Source of the DNA: Tridacna crocea | Lineage: Eukaryota > Mollusca > Bivalvia > Cardiida > Cardiidae | Direction of reading: 5' to 3' | Length of the DNA stretch: 64,000 nt | Assembly (NCBI GenBank): GCA_943736015.1 | Contig: OX031056.1 | Span: 68,537,277-68,601,276 of the forward strand | Shown: piece after piece, positions 20,559-31,134 of the stretch | Layout of the letters: every line of letters begins with the position of its first letter | Position numbering within the stretch: the stretch's first letter is position 1 | Program-made: the position numbers and the translations under genes | Notes under the pieces: generated by a model | Told to the model about the DNA's origin: nothing | The model's input: only the letters and a program-made list of their open reading frames with translations | Databases searched by the model: none

Positions 20559-21303
20559 CCCCTGTCACACCAAACTAGTTCTCAGCACGTTTTGCCCCGG
20601 CCTGCATAATCGGAAAACAGGTTGCGGTCGAGGTAGAACGTGTTACTTTGACTTGATAATGCCTGAAGCCCTTTGTCTCATTAAATCTGTTCTTACAGTA
20701 TAAAGTCTTACTTCGGTCAACAAATTGTAAAACGAGCTGCAGTCGAGACAGGACGTGCAATACCGTTCCGTAAAATGCAAATGCACTGCCAATTGATACC
20801 GGTGAAATTCAGAGAAATGACCTCCATACAAAATGACCCATGTTCTATTTCACTGCGTAGAGGAATAACCCGGGTCATTATTCTACGCAGAGAAATGACC
20901 CCAGATGGTTATTTCTCTACGTAGAATAATGATCCAGGTCATTTCTCTACGTATTGAAATGACCCGTGGGTCATTTTGTATGGGAGGGTCATTTCTCTGC
21001 ATTACACCGGCCTGTACAGCATCTGTATTAGGATCAGAAGTACCGCAGTTCCGTTTGTAGAAGGTCCATTTCGTTTTGAGTACGTTGTCACTCCGTCTAA
21101 TTACTGGACAAGGTGGACGCCAAAAAATTTGAGCATGCTCAAAGTCCTGCGGAACCCTCCCCGACCTAACCCGTCCGTTAAGTTCGTAAACAGATAGTAA
21201 AAGGTTGCTTATAACGTTACGTCGACTCCGTCCGAACACAGTTTAAGTTCATTCCTCAAAAATGTTCGGGAACGGAGTGAGGACGAGTTTGGTGTGACAG
21301 GGG
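20559..21303. mobile_element. TIR element CCCCTGTCACACCAAACT, 745 bp
   Basis: CCCCTGTCACACCAAACTAG at the left and AGTTTGGTGTGACAGGGG at the right form an exact 18-bp TIR. I see no clear target duplication. A family G element is inserted inside. No coding frame. Confidence 0.8.
20803..21006. mobile_element. Family G element nested in the CCCCTGTC element, CCGG duplication
   Basis: Flanked by CCGG on both sides (20799-20802 and 21007-21010). The interior alternates TCTACGTAGA and GACCC-type palindromes. Confidence 0.85.
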
Positions 21304-21340
21304 TATACATAACGCCTTACTTTTATACTCTTGTAGTTAT

Positions 21341-21610
21341 GCCCCAGTAGCACAGCCGGTGGCGTATCGTGACGTAAGGAAAGGAGGTGGCTCGTTCAAA
21401 TCCAAATATCGGCCGATTTATTTTCGAAGATTGATAATTGCGACAGGGTTCGTTTCTCTTTCACCACTGTTTCGATGGTGATTATATGGGAAAGCAGTTA
21501 AGTGGCCATGAAAGAATATCTTGCAAAGCACTGGTACAGTAAACTCAAGAAAGCTGCTCTAGTAACTGAAATAATGTTGAAAAAAGGTTTAAACACCATA
21601 AATCGGTCAA
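21341..21610 (+). mobile_element. tRNA-derived SINE (type H), worn
   Basis: A-box relic AGTAGCACAGCCGGTGGCG, body GATTGATAATTGCGACAGG and tail CTGAAATAATGTTGAAAAAA match the better copies at 32468, 37552 and 63010. Confidence 0.8.
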
Positions 21611-21707
21611 TGAACGAGCTTACTTGGAAATTATTGTGAAGATGACAAGCTGTAAGTCCAGAGTTCCATATAAGAGGAATAGTATTCTAAATTCATTATT
21701 TCTCTTC

Positions 21708-21783
21708 TAAACCCTATGTTGTGGGTACTCATTAGAATCGTCTCTATGAGACGATTCTAATGAGTACCAACACCATAGGGTTT
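21708..21783. mobile_element. Family I palindrome
   Basis: AAACCCTATGTTGTGGGTAC and complement, with the same flanks as the copy at 3413 (CATTATTTCTCTT, CAATCCCTC). Confidence 0.85.
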
Positions 21784-21853
21784 AGAGGAGAATTATTAAT
21801 ATTTTCAATTTTGAAATCAAGATCAATCCCTCTATCTGTGTTATTGTGCAATC

Positions 21854-21979
21854 GGTCCAAGTGTTTGTCATTGACAGAAAAAATGAAAGTTGTCAGGCCT
21901 CTCTAACTTTTGTTTACATTACCGGTACCTTTTCATAGTTCTGAAATTCATTTTCTGCCAGCGATTAACACCTGGACCC
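21854..21979. mobile_element. Family R TIR element
   Basis: GGTCCAAGTGTTTGTCATTG at the left, GCGATTAACACCTGGACC at the right. Confidence 0.6.
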
Positions 21980-22766
21980 ACTGTACAATAAAAGAGTGCC
22001 ATCTTGACATTAATTTCGGTACCTTAAAAATGATAGGATTTTTAATTAAAATGCATTTTGATACCTTTTTTTTTTTCACTTTTGGGCGCTAATTTGCAGT
22101 TGAATACACTGAAATGAACTTCTAAACGGCCGCTTTTGTTTCTCATGTAAACTGGAGCAAGTAACAGAAATGTTAATAAAAACAAATTTTGGCATATATC
22201 TGGACGTTAACCATGGCATTGTGATGAAAAGATTCTCGATTTTGCCAACAGAAGGGCTGTCTTTTTTCAAAGAAAGGAAAACTAGCTGTTTGCGCATGCG
22301 TAGCGCCTACCAGCCAAAACAGTTTTAAAAAGAGAAGCATAAAATACTGAACTTTTATAAGCAATAAGAAAAAAACATGAAAAATATTTTCTGTGAAAAA
22401 AATATAATCCGAAAAAAAAAACAAGAATTTACTTTTCAAAAACTTGATTTTTCAGCTATCTATGTGGAGTGAATGACCGACAAATAGATTATTAAATTAT
22501 TCTGCAATTAAATAAATTTGTTATTTGTACCGCAGATAAAATGCTAGAGATCTTATGATTGCAAAAATTATTTCAAATATTCCGAAGCAAATCATCATTT
22601 TCACTTTTTCCCTGAAACAAGTGCAAGCATAATCTCTTACAAATGCTACAAGCCTTAAGTTTAGATTAGATTTAAGTGTGAAATATTATATTCCTTTCGT
22701 GTGCCAACTATCGGTAAACAAAAAAAAAAGTGAAATAACCTTGATATTGCATTTTCTGAACCAATA
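21980..22766. other. Nothing identified
   Basis: AT-rich with short homopolymer runs. No hairpin family. Confidence 0.45.
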
Positions 22767-22986
22767 TCTAACCTTTTACCAAATAGCCCTACGTTTTAAT
22801 GACCTTTAAGGAAAAGGCTATTGAAAACATTGTGGGAAAAGGAGAAAATGCTGGAAACCAGCATTTTCTCCTTGTCTCACAATGTTTTCTGCCCTAACAA
22901 AGACCAATTCCAACGTTTGAATCATACTGTACTTGGCGTTTGAAAATTCGTTCAATTTTGGAAAATCACTGTTGGCAAATAATTAA
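22767..22986 (+). mobile_element. Family A hairpin MITE, first of a five-element chain
   Basis: The left end is CTAACCTTTTACCAAATAG. The hairpin apex is CTGGAAACCAG and the right stem CTTGTCTCACAATG. The right end is TTAA, shared with the next element. Confidence 0.88.
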
Positions 22987-23092
22987 CCGTTTAGAAATGC
23001 TAGTTACCAACATTTTCTCCTTTTCCCACAGTGTTTTCAAAAGGCTTCTTTCTCAGGGGCGTCAAAAGTAGGGGTTGTGTGGTAATGGGTTA
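22983..23092 (-). mobile_element. Family A half-copy, inverted
   Basis: Begins TTAACCGTTTAGAAATGC and ends GTGTGGTAATGGGTTAA; only the hairpin's right arm and original left end are present. Confidence 0.85.
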
Positions 23093-23281
23093 ATGGCCTT
23101 TCAGGAAAAAGCTATTGAAAACATTGTGGGAAAAGGAGAAAATGCTGGGAACCAGCATTTTCTTCTTGTCTCACAATGTTTTCTGCCCTAACAAAGACCA
23201 ATTTAAACATTTGAACCATACTGTACTTGGCGTTTGAAAATTCTTTCAATTTTGGAAAATCACTGTTAGGCAAATAATTAA
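23089..23281 (+). mobile_element. Family A copy, same subtype as the first in the chain
   Basis: Closely matches 22795-22986 (apex CTGGGAACCAG, CTTGTCTCACAATG, GTACTTGGCGTTTGAAAATT). It lacks the extreme left end and shares TTAA at both sides. Confidence 0.88.
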
Positions 23282-23440
23282 CCCTTTACTACACAATCCT
23301 GAATTTTAATGACCCAAAATGAAAAAGACTCTTGAAAAAAAAAATGTGTGTGGGGAAAGCGGAAGATGCTGATAAATAGCATTTCCTGCTTTCCCGACAA
23401 TGTTTTGTTACTGTTTCTATTACAAATTCCATCACATAAT
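23278..23440 (+). mobile_element. Family A variant, shortened
   Basis: TTAACCCTTTACTACACAAT, stem GTGGGGAAAGCGGAAGATGC and its complement with a worn apex. It ends at CACATAAT. Confidence 0.75.
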
Positions 23441-23665
23441 CCTTTACCCCCATAAGGCATTTCTATGGTATCTCTAATTGACCCTAAATAACAGCAAGGA
23501 TGAAGCTGTTTCCTACGTGTATATGACACCTTTTGATAGCATAGGAAACATTGTTGCAAAAGGTGAAATTGCTCGTCACGAGCAATTTCACCTTTTGCGA
23601 CAATGTTTTCCAAAGGCTCCTACAGGCAATGCGTAGAAATGAGTATCTATCAAGTAAAGAGATAA
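23437..23665 (+). mobile_element. Family B hairpin MITE, last of the chain
   Basis: CCTTTACCCCCATAAGGC, apex TTGCTCGTCACGAGCAA. The ends have drifted from TTAA to TAAT. Confidence 0.85.
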
Positions 23666-24004
23666 TCATAATTATTTGATTTTTCATCTGCAAATGGTTT
23701 GAATTTGTATCTATCTAAAACTTTATCATTTGGTAATGGGTTCGTTTATAATTGTTGGCCCGAGGAAAAAGAACAGAGTAAAAGACGTTTTACTTACGCA
23801 TATCTTAGCACAACTTGTTTGGCTCTCTTAGAGCTACGTAGGACACTTCTTGCCTTCCATGAGAAGCCCCCGTTACTCTCACAATCGGCAGTCATACTGT
23901 TCAGTCAAAAACTCAATATGTCTTTATTTTTTCATGTCAAAAATCACACAAAGACCAGTTTGATACACAACAATTTTCTCCTAATATCCTACATCAGCAC
24001 AGAG

Positions 24005-24560
24005 ATCCTAAGACCGATTTTCGGTTTCAAGAAAAGTACCCATTGCTGCACAAAGGTCGTTTTTCCTTAGTCAAGCATTTGGTTTCAGCTTTTATTTAAA
24101 CTCTTTAGCACAACATACGTTTAAACATGTATAATTTATATCGTTACACGGAGGTGTAAAACTGATTTTCGGGTTCAAGAAAAGTATTCATTGGTATTAC
24201 AATCAGCCTTTGCATTTGGTATCAGGACCCTATTCACCAACCATTTTTGAGAATATTCTCAGTCTTATTCTGCATGATTTTCTATATTTGTAAGTAACAC
24301 AACTTCTGATTTGCTAAACCGAATGGTTTAGCCAAACAGAAGTTGTTTTACTTTCAAATACAGAAAATTCTGGAGAATAAGACAAAGAACGTTCTTAAGA
24401 ATGGTTGGTGAATACGAGCCCGGATTTTTATGAGTCTTAAGCACACACATCTTTAAGAAAATTACACAGGTTACCCCCGCACTGGGGTACTAAGAACGAT
24501 TTTCGGTTTCAAGAAAAGAACCCATTACCGCTACAATCGACCTTCTTACTTTCCTCAAGC
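24005..24560. repeat. Diverged tandem repeat, about 150-bp units, interrupted
   Basis: GATTTTCGGTTTCAAGAAAA occurs near 24016, 24167 and 24500, each followed by a CCATT-like word and a GCATTTGGT-like or GCGTTTGAT word. The third unit is displaced by the palindromic insert at 24231-24414. Confidence 0.65.
24231..24414. mobile_element. 184-bp palindromic MITE
   Basis: TATTCACCAACCATT at the left, AATGGTTGGTGAATA at the right. Arms pair almost throughout around GGTTTAGCC. A related core (AACTTCTGATTGGCTAAAC) is at 28767. Confidence 0.8.
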
Positions 24561-25200
24561 GTTTGATATCAGTTTTAATTCAAAGTTTTTAACACATAAA
24601 ACTGTTAAAATATTGCACATAAGACACCTGCATCGAGGAAACATCCCTCAATGAAATAATATTCTAAAAATTTCAGAAGCAGCTAGTCTATAACCCTCGT
24701 GCGCAAACTATCGTAACTAATTGTTTTATCTCGTCGATTGCACCTTTGGGGTATATCAATATGTCATAAATATAAGACAAAAAACTTCTTAATATCCAAT
24801 ACGAATTTTATCAACAACCAACCCAGATCGAGGATGCATTCCATCTTCTTGCCAACTGCCTACACAAAACATAGATATTTGAAGAAGAAGGGAAAAAGCA
24901 AAACAGTATCCTCGCAAATTGAAATGAAATAATATTTCGGTTAATCAAGCATGTAATAATTTCAATGTTTTGGTTTATTCGAATTATTTGCCAACAAGTC
25001 TTGCAAAAATAGTGTTTCAATAAATCACGACTTATGCAAGCTTACTTTTTTCACATTTATATATGGAGAAAAAATGAAAAAAAAACCTACCGTGAAATAG
25101 ATCTTTTCTTACTTATGCTACTCATTTCGATTGTTCTTTAATTCCAACAAGTCAATGTCTTACGACCATGAGAAAGAAGATACTAATCGGTATATTTTAT
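24561..25200. other. Nothing identified
   Basis: AT-rich without repeats I can name. Confidence 0.45.
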
Positions 25201-25451
25201 CACTGATGCAAAAAAGGGATCTTCTGTAAACTGTGAAAAGTGTCAACCCTAGTCAGACTGTGCGACTTGCGCAGGCTGACCAGGGTTGACACTTTCGCCT
25301 ATATGATATTCTCTGTCTGAAAAGTGGTTATTGTACCTTGTTATACAATCATTTTTTAATTAGCAACTTAAACTGACCTGCACTATCGTTGATCTCTTTT
25401 CATCTAGTTGATGTACAGAATTCCCAGATGGTCCCTTTTTGCGTGATGGGA
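25201..25451. mobile_element. Family F' palindrome element
   Basis: Hairpin GAAAAGTGTCAACCCTAGTC with apex GACTTGCGCAGGCTGACC. GATGCAAAAAAGGGA and TCCCTTTTTGCGTGATG form probable outer ends. Confidence 0.7.
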
Positions 25452-25600
25452 CACATATTATTTTTAAAGTGTTTTCGGAAAAAGAAAATGTAGGTAACCA
25501 GCATTTTCTCCTTTTTTTAAAACAATGCTTTCCACCACCTCAAAGACATTCTATCAATTTAATTTTACCCAATTTGTCATTTGTTACAATTTTAAAACGT
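25452..25600 (+). mobile_element. Decayed family A copy
   Basis: GTAGGTAACCAGCATTTTCTCC with a damaged right stem. Confidence 0.6.
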
Positions 25601-25766
25601 TAAAAAAATTCAAAGTAATAAAGTTTCGAGAGACCTTTTTGATCAGTCACACATACGTGTGCATACACAGTTACAAAGTTTCAGGTCAAATACCCGATAA
25701 TCACATTTAAGATATATAGGATCTAACATGAGTTGGTTTTGAGATAGAATTTTATTAAACGAGTCT

Positions 25767-25972
25767 GGTGTCCATGGTTGTGAGGTAGAGCGTCGGCCTC
25801 GTAGCCATAAGGTCCTGAGTTCGATACCCGGGAGCGGGTTTCAACTATGGGATTTTTCATTGGCCCACACGTTCGAGTATTGGTGTAGTTCCCAGGAAGC
25901 AGAAACGAGAGAGATCAATATAAGTTGAAAGAACTTGTTTCTCAATCGATGTAAAATAAATATTTTTAAACT
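25767..25972 (+). mobile_element. tRNA-derived SINE, third type
   Basis: Pol III A box (GTGAGGTAGAGCGTCGG) and B box (GAGTTCGATACCCGG) with the anticodon-arm-like TCGTAGCCATAAGGTC between. The body runs to an AT-rich tail. Could be a solitary tRNA-like head on an unrelated body. Confidence 0.65.
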
Positions 25973-26013
25973 AAACGCTTTCAATTCGGACCTGTCAAAC
26001 ATTTTGTAATTAA
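25973..26013 (+). mobile_element. Family A right-end fragment
   Basis: ACGCTTTCAATTCGGACC then ATTTTGTAATTAA, directly joined to the next copy through its TTAA. Confidence 0.65.
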
Positions 26014-26209
26014 CCCATTACCACACAGTCCTGAGTTTTATCGACCATTTAGGAGAAGGCTTTTGAAAACATTGTGAATATAGGAGAAAATGCTGGTAAC
26101 CAGCATTTTCTCCTTTTCCCACAATGTTTTCTACCCTTCACAAAACAATTTTCAAATTTTCAGTCAAATGCTTTCGATTTGGAAAAGCCTAAAATATTGT
26201 CGTTTTGGA
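26010..26209 (+). mobile_element. Family A hairpin MITE, right end lost
   Basis: TTAACCCATTACCACACAGT at the left, apex CTGGTAACCAG. A deletion removes part of the right body (TTCAGTCAAATGC). Confidence 0.88.
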
Positions 26210-26702
26210 TACTGACAAAAGTATCAACATATAATTTCAAGATGGGCACAAAAGAAATTTCTGGTCGGTTAAAAATGTGCAAAAGTATATATCTGTATAA
26301 ATCCATATTTATTAAATATCAATAAATTTCATTCCCTGCTGCACTAGAAATGTTACAGGTCTACTACCTTAATCCATGTTTACACAGCTGACTATATTCT
26401 TAACCAAACAATAGTTTATCAAATTTTAACTTTTTTTTTTTTGTAATGATGTAGCTTTGACCACTCGTATATCCTCGAGTTCATTCAACATTCACGTGAC
26501 TTGGAACGATGGTATTTGATTTTTGACGAGGGGAAAATAACTGTGAAAGTTTATAAAGACATTCCTCTCGGATTTTTAATTTCCACTCTGACATCACAGT
26601 CAAGGGTGGTTGAGCATGAATGAAATATTCGAAAAATATGGGCAACCAGTGCCAAAGGCAGGAGATATATCGTTGAAACTATTTGACACCCATTCCCAAG
26701 TT
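26210..26702. other. Nothing identified
   Basis: No repeat family or convincing frame. Confidence 0.45.
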
Positions 26703-26930
26703 TTAACTCATTACCAAACGACAATATTTCAGGTTTGTCCAAATCAAAAAACAAAAAAAATAAATAACAAACTAAAAGTGACTGAAAATTTGAAAATTGT
26801 TTTGTGAAGAGCAGAAAACATTGTGGGGAAAAAATGCTGGTTACAAGCATTCTCTCCTTTTCCCACAATGTTTTCTAAAGGCTTCTTTCTCATGGTCGTG
26901 AAAAGTTGGGATTATGTGGTAATGGGCTAA
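26703..26930 (-). mobile_element. Family A hairpin MITE, inverted
   Basis: TTAACTCATTACCAAACGAC at the left. The hairpin lacks part of one stem (GTGGGGAAAAAATGC). The right end is GTAATGGGCTAA, fused to the next copy. Confidence 0.85.
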
Positions 26931-27124
26931 CGACCATGAGAAAAAAAAAGGGGTTTTGAAAATATTGTGGAAAAAGGAGAAAATGCTGGTAACAGCATTT
27001 TCTCCTTTTTCCACAATGTTTTCTGTCCAGCAAAATAAATAATTTGAATTTTTGAGTCACATTTATGGTGTTGTCTGCAAATGCTTTCAGTTTGGACAGG
27101 TCTAAAATTTTGGCATGGGGTTAA
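26931..27124 (+). mobile_element. Family A hairpin MITE joined head to head with the previous copy
   Basis: CGACCATGAG marks the truncated left part. The stem shows a matched change, GTGGAAAAAGG and CCTTTTTCCAC. The apex has lost one base (CTGGTAACAG). Ends GGGGTTAA. Confidence 0.85.
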
Positions 27125-27892
27125 GTGTTAAACTATTTGGCACATGCTCTTCGAAAGGAAATAAGATAGAGGCATTCCCAATCTGCTTTCTTATGTGTAT
27201 CCAACGTTATCAATGGACCAGGACGAATGTGTTTCGGGGTCATTTTTTTAATCGGTGTTGTTGTTGTTGTTGCGTCGAAATCAGGACGATGACACTTGCT
27301 CAGTCTTTCAATGAGAGCCATTCCTGTCATTTAAATGATCTCCCATGCCAGATAAGGACTGAAGGTAACCAAATAACACAGTGGTCCTTTCACATGTTTT
27401 CCTTTTTTTTTTTCTTGGTTCCCTTGGGAATGTTGCGATAATTAAAACAATGATTCATGATGTATTGTAAAGGTCCACATGTTGTTATTCAAATTCAATT
27501 CTGTTCTTAACCAACAGGAACTCCGTATATATCGATTTGTAAATCAATCTAACAAGATTTACTTGAAATATCGTCTTAGGAAAATAGCTGCTCAGTGCAA
27601 GAAAATCAAGGATAAAATCCAAGTAATCCTCTTGTCAGGACCCATGTAGTACCGGAGAAGAATCAAGGGAAGTAACTGAAAAATTGCCCTCATTCAGTAT
27701 GATTTAGGGTCCTTTTCTCCTTGTTTCTGATGTTGTTGTTGCGTTAATTTCAGGGCAATGACATTTGCTAAGATGATCAATAACATAAAAAGCATCAAAA
27801 TAGTAAACAAGATATTTCATTCACATTGGGACAAAAACCTTTTTTTTTTCAAAGTATTATATAATTTTACTGAAATGTAAAAAAATTGAAAA
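27125..27892. other. Nothing identified
   Basis: A GTT-repeat patch (27259-27275) and poly-T runs. The 108-codon frame at 27115-27441 has no features. Confidence 0.45.
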
Positions 27893-27915
27893 TTCTCTCT
27901 CTCTCTCTCTCTCTG
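27893..27915. repeat. (TC)n microsatellite
   Basis: About 11 dinucleotide units. Confidence 0.9.
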
Positions 27916-28168
27916 ACCTTCGAACTAATGGTAGTTAACCCATTCATAAAAATATAATGAACAATTTAATGTTTTCTATCCACCTGTAATTCTGAAATGC
28001 CAAAGGACAGTATAATTGCTTACACCGGAACAAAGCAAATGGTCACTGTAGATAGTTTACCATTCTATATGTTATCAAATTACATGTATGTCAATATTAT
28101 TGTATTTGTTTCCAAGTATCGTATTATGGGCCGGAGGCCTTAAATACTTAAAAGGAATTAAATGTTCA

Positions 28169-28171
<3 letters not shown>

Positions 28172-28211
<40 letters not shown>
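28172..28211. repeat. (TC)n microsatellite
   Basis: About 19 dinucleotide units, both this run and the one at 27893 preceded by AAATTCTC-like sequence. Confidence 0.95.
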
Positions 28212-28214
<3 letters not shown>

Positions 28215-28307
28215 AAGGTTTTATTCATTTAGGCATATGCGTGTAATATTAAAAACGGTATTTTTTTGCAAACTGTCCTTTGTAGTTGCACTAATTCGAC
28301 CTTTTTG

Positions 28308-28506
28308 AACTCTTTAGCGAATGACAAAATTTTACCCTGATCAAAGTTACAAAATAGATAATAAAATTTATGTTTGACAGAATAGAAACCATTGTGCGAA
28401 AAGAAGAAAATGCTGGTAACCAGCATTTTCTCCTTTTCGCACAAGGTTTTCAAAACCCCCCTTTCTTCGGGATCCTTTAAAGTAAAAATTGTGTGGTAAA
28501 AGATAA
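28308..28506 (-). mobile_element. Family A hairpin MITE, inverted
   Basis: Stem with matched GTGCGAAAAG and CTTTTCGCAC. The right end is TGTGTGGTAAAAGATAA. Confidence 0.85.
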
Positions 28507-28644
28507 AATAATTGAAACAAAATTAGAACCTTACCGACCCAATGAATTTATCATATTTATGGGGCAAATTTTTAATCCCAAGCTTTTTCGAACCAAAGAA
28601 GAATACAAGTGCCGAAAAAAGCATAGCTTAAAAAAAACACATGA

Positions 28645-28690
28645 TAGGAAATATCCTTTTCCCACAATGTTTTCTAACTGTTCAACGAAA
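28645..28690. mobile_element. Family A fragment
   Basis: TATCCTTTTCCCACAATG and TTTTCTAACTGTTC only. Confidence 0.55.
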
Positions 28691-28766
28691 AAGGGATGTC
28701 CGTGTTAAATGCCGTTCTAACGCATGTTCTTATTGTCCCAGAACTTTCCAGTTATGAAAGTAACGG

Positions 28767-28811
28767 AACTTCTGATTGGCTAAACGGTTTGGTTAAGCCA
28801 ATTAGTAGTTA
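28767..28811. repeat. 45-bp hairpin related to the 24231 MITE
   Basis: AACTTCTGATTGGCTAAAC pairs with GTTAAGCCAATTAGTAGTT; the same core as the palindrome centred near 24322. Confidence 0.65.
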
Positions 28812-29112
28812 TTTCGGACGCTTTAATGGGAAAATTTCATACGAGGCTGTCTGCCGTATCAAAGGCAAAATTCTTCATTTAAAACACATTAAATACATCA
28901 TCTGCGGTTTCTTTAGTTTCTTTTAATAAATTCAAGTCTATTTTTTTGTGGTCTGGTAGAGAGTTTATAATATACGTATCTTCTCTTACATCGGATCATT
29001 TGAAAAACGCACTTGATTTCTTCTAGATATTATATTCGAGCTCAATGAATATAGTTATAAATCAGACAGGCATACAATCGGGAGTTCCTAGCGCTATGAT
29101 TGCCAGACGTAA

Positions 29113-29346
29113 TCCCGGAGAAAAATTGTCATATTTATAATTTTGGCAGAAAGAGTAGCGGAAATTAGCTCCACAAACGTTAGCAAATATGAGACAAATA
29201 CATTTCCGAATCGTGATGGTAATGTTTTTCTAATGATGTCTAAAAACCCATCGGTGAGATCGATCGGCGTTCGACTAGAGTATGATTTACCAGGGTTAGT
29301 TGATCGAACTCGACTTGCGTTAGATATAAAAGACACAGAGTGTTAG
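29113..29346 (+). CDS. Weak candidate terminal exon, about 77 residues, unknown
   Basis: Open frame without ATG at its start, from 29113 to a TAG at 29346, encoding a mixed hydrophobic and charged stretch (LAERVAEISSTNVSKYE, SVRSIGVRLEYDLPGLVD, TRLALDIKDTEC). AATAAA follows at 29362. The opposite strand is also open over 80 codons, so the openness may reflect composition. No family recognised and no convincing acceptor. Confidence 0.17.
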   Translation, partial: SRRKIVIFIILAERVAEISSTNVSKYETNTFPNRDGNVFLMMSKNPSVRSIGVRLEYDLPGLVDRTRLALDIKDTEC

Positions 29347-29361
29347 TTATAATGTTCTGAA

Positions 29362-29367
29362 AATAAA
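29362..29367 (+). promoter_or_regulatory. AATAAA hexamer
   Basis: Sixteen bases after the stop of the weak frame at 29113-29346; a poly(A) signal only if that frame is real. Confidence 0.2.
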
Positions 29368-29787
29368 TGACAATAACAATAAATCAACTTTGATGACACT
29401 CTATTTCCTATTCTTGCACAGGTGGTGCATATTTAACAACAAATTAATGATTTCCTCCAATTTGTCTAATACCTAAGCACATCTGGGGTTATTACATAAT
29501 AGCAAAAAAAAAAAATAGAAACTCTCGCTTTTCTTTGCTCGCTTGCGAAGGAAAACCAAATCATTATACTCAAATCCAAGAAACGATAAGATTGAAGTTG
29601 GACTGAATATGAGGAGGTGTAACGTCTTGAAGGGCCAAGTGATGAGGCGAAAGGACTCGAAATTTGGCCTCACTCCTTAGTAAGATTTTCACTTGTTACA
29701 CTGGATTTTTAATGGGAGATTACTTGGCCACGACATCTCAGAGCCATAGCTTTGACATTGGTTAGAACAAAGGACATTATTAGCTGG

Positions 29788-29932
29788 ACGTTCAGGTAGC
29801 AGTGGGCCTGGAAACTTGTTATACGGCTGTAGTGAATCATGTCGCCACCTTGCCTCTTCGGCGAGATGGCGACATGATTCACTACAGTCGAGTTTAATAT
29901 TAAGTTTCCAAGTCCCCCTGCCACCTGAACGT
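29788..29932. mobile_element. 145-bp palindromic MITE
   Basis: CGTTCAGGTAGCAGTGGGCC on the left, complement on the right, inner stem GTAGTGAATCATGTCGCC around TTGCCTCTTCGGCGAGA. No other copy seen here. Confidence 0.8.
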
Positions 29933-30064
29933 ACAACGAGTTTATTATATTACAAAATGTTACCATTCCAACGTTTGTTAGTGAATTAAACGTTTTTTTT
30001 TTTTTTAATTGAGTACGCTGAGGAAATAGAATTTCCCTTCTGAGTGCCCCAATTCAATGAAAAC

Positions 30065-30088
30065 TGACGTCACTGGGAGATGACGTCA
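30065..30088. promoter_or_regulatory. Pair of CRE consensus sites TGACGTCA
   Basis: Two perfect 8-bp CREB/ATF sites at 30065-30072 and 30081-30088. On the minus strand they lie downstream of an ATGGCGGCG start context at 30165. Could equally be part of an unrecognised repeat, since families D and Q also carry this motif. Confidence 0.35.
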
Positions 30089-30165
30089 CTAAAAACTTGG
30101 TAATACGTGCTAAAACGTGCAGATTGGAGCATTATCTTAATGTTAATATTGATCGACGCCGCCAT
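30070..30165 (-). CDS. Weak 31-residue ORF with strong start context
   Basis: CAAAAATGGCGGCG is a good Kozak and YY1-type initiator context. The frame (MAASININIKIMLQSARF) closes after 31 codons with no evident donor. It is in the orientation of the TRPC gene and could be a 5' exon of it, but nothing links them. Confidence 0.12.
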   Translation of the reverse strand: MAASININIKIMLQSARFSTYYQVFSDVISQ

Positions 30166-30474
30166 TTTTGATGCTGTTTTGATAATGTGGTCATGTACAT
30201 AAGGGGCTTCCGAAAGGGAAACTGCTTTTACGTTGGTTTTAGCCAGTGTACATGATATCTACGTTCGGGGAAAATTATCCACTCAGGCCACGAGAAATAC
30301 CTTTGCGGTTTAATTAACATGAGCTGTCGCAGTGATATGACTGAAATAATGTTGAAATCGGCATAAAACACGATTCAGTTAATTAGAGGGTGGGGAAAGG
30401 GGATAGGAAAATTGAAGAATTTGAAGATATAAAAGCGATAGCACTTTCCTCTTTCAGGCAGTTATAGACAAATT

Positions 30475-30560
30475 AAGAAAACGCCTTGACTAAAGGGGAA
30501 ATCGCTTATGAAGAGCAAGCTGTCTTTTTCCGACGATGTTTCCACTTGTATCATAATAAC
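30475..30560. mobile_element. Decayed family B-like hairpin
   Basis: AAAACGCCTTGACTAAAGGGG, ATCGCTTATGAAGAGCAAG and TTTTTCCGACGATGTTTCC keep the stem and apex pattern loosely. Confidence 0.4.
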
Positions 30561-30570
30561 GCACAAACCC

Positions 30571-31134
30571 TTAAAGGTAGATACTTAGATTTTTCACATC
30601 TCACCAAATTAAAAAAAATATACATATCACTGAAATTCATATAAAAAACATTACAAATCATCAATAATTAAGAATCATAAAATTACAAAAAAGATTTGGT
30701 GGTGTTCCCTTCAAAGGCTACGTCGCCTCTTAAGATATTTCTAGATTTCGCGACAGAAATAAAAATAAAAGCATTGTGGGAATGTCAAGTGACTGGCACG
30801 TGACTAATGGTGCTTAAATTCCATAACATAATAAACATGTAATTATTTTCCATAATGTCTTCTTCGGAAGCTATGTTTCAAGCTTCGTCTGTGTATTTCC
30901 GGTATGTAAATGAGCAAGTTGCCAATGTAAAAAAATAGACCGTGTTTCCCGTCGGTGTCGAACTGGACCGTAGTAAATCTCTAATTTCTCTTGTTGTCTG
31001 ATGATTTTCGACTACTGGGGGTATTTATGAATCGGAAAATTAAAAGGCTTTTTGAGTATAACGATGATTTCTTTTTTGTATTTTTGTAAATTTTTTGTCC
31101 CGAAATCCGAATGGCCACCTTTAATTAAAATTGT
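30571..31134 (-). mobile_element. Family J TTAA element, inverted, 564 bp
   Basis: TTAAAGGTAGATACTTAG at the left, CGAATGGCCACCTTTAA at the right. Matches 8733-9283 in reverse along its length, with moderate divergence. Confidence 0.85.

Noticed and set aside
23699-24070. 123-codon plus-strand frame
   Set aside because: Starts in a family B/A right end and runs into a diverged tandem repeat.
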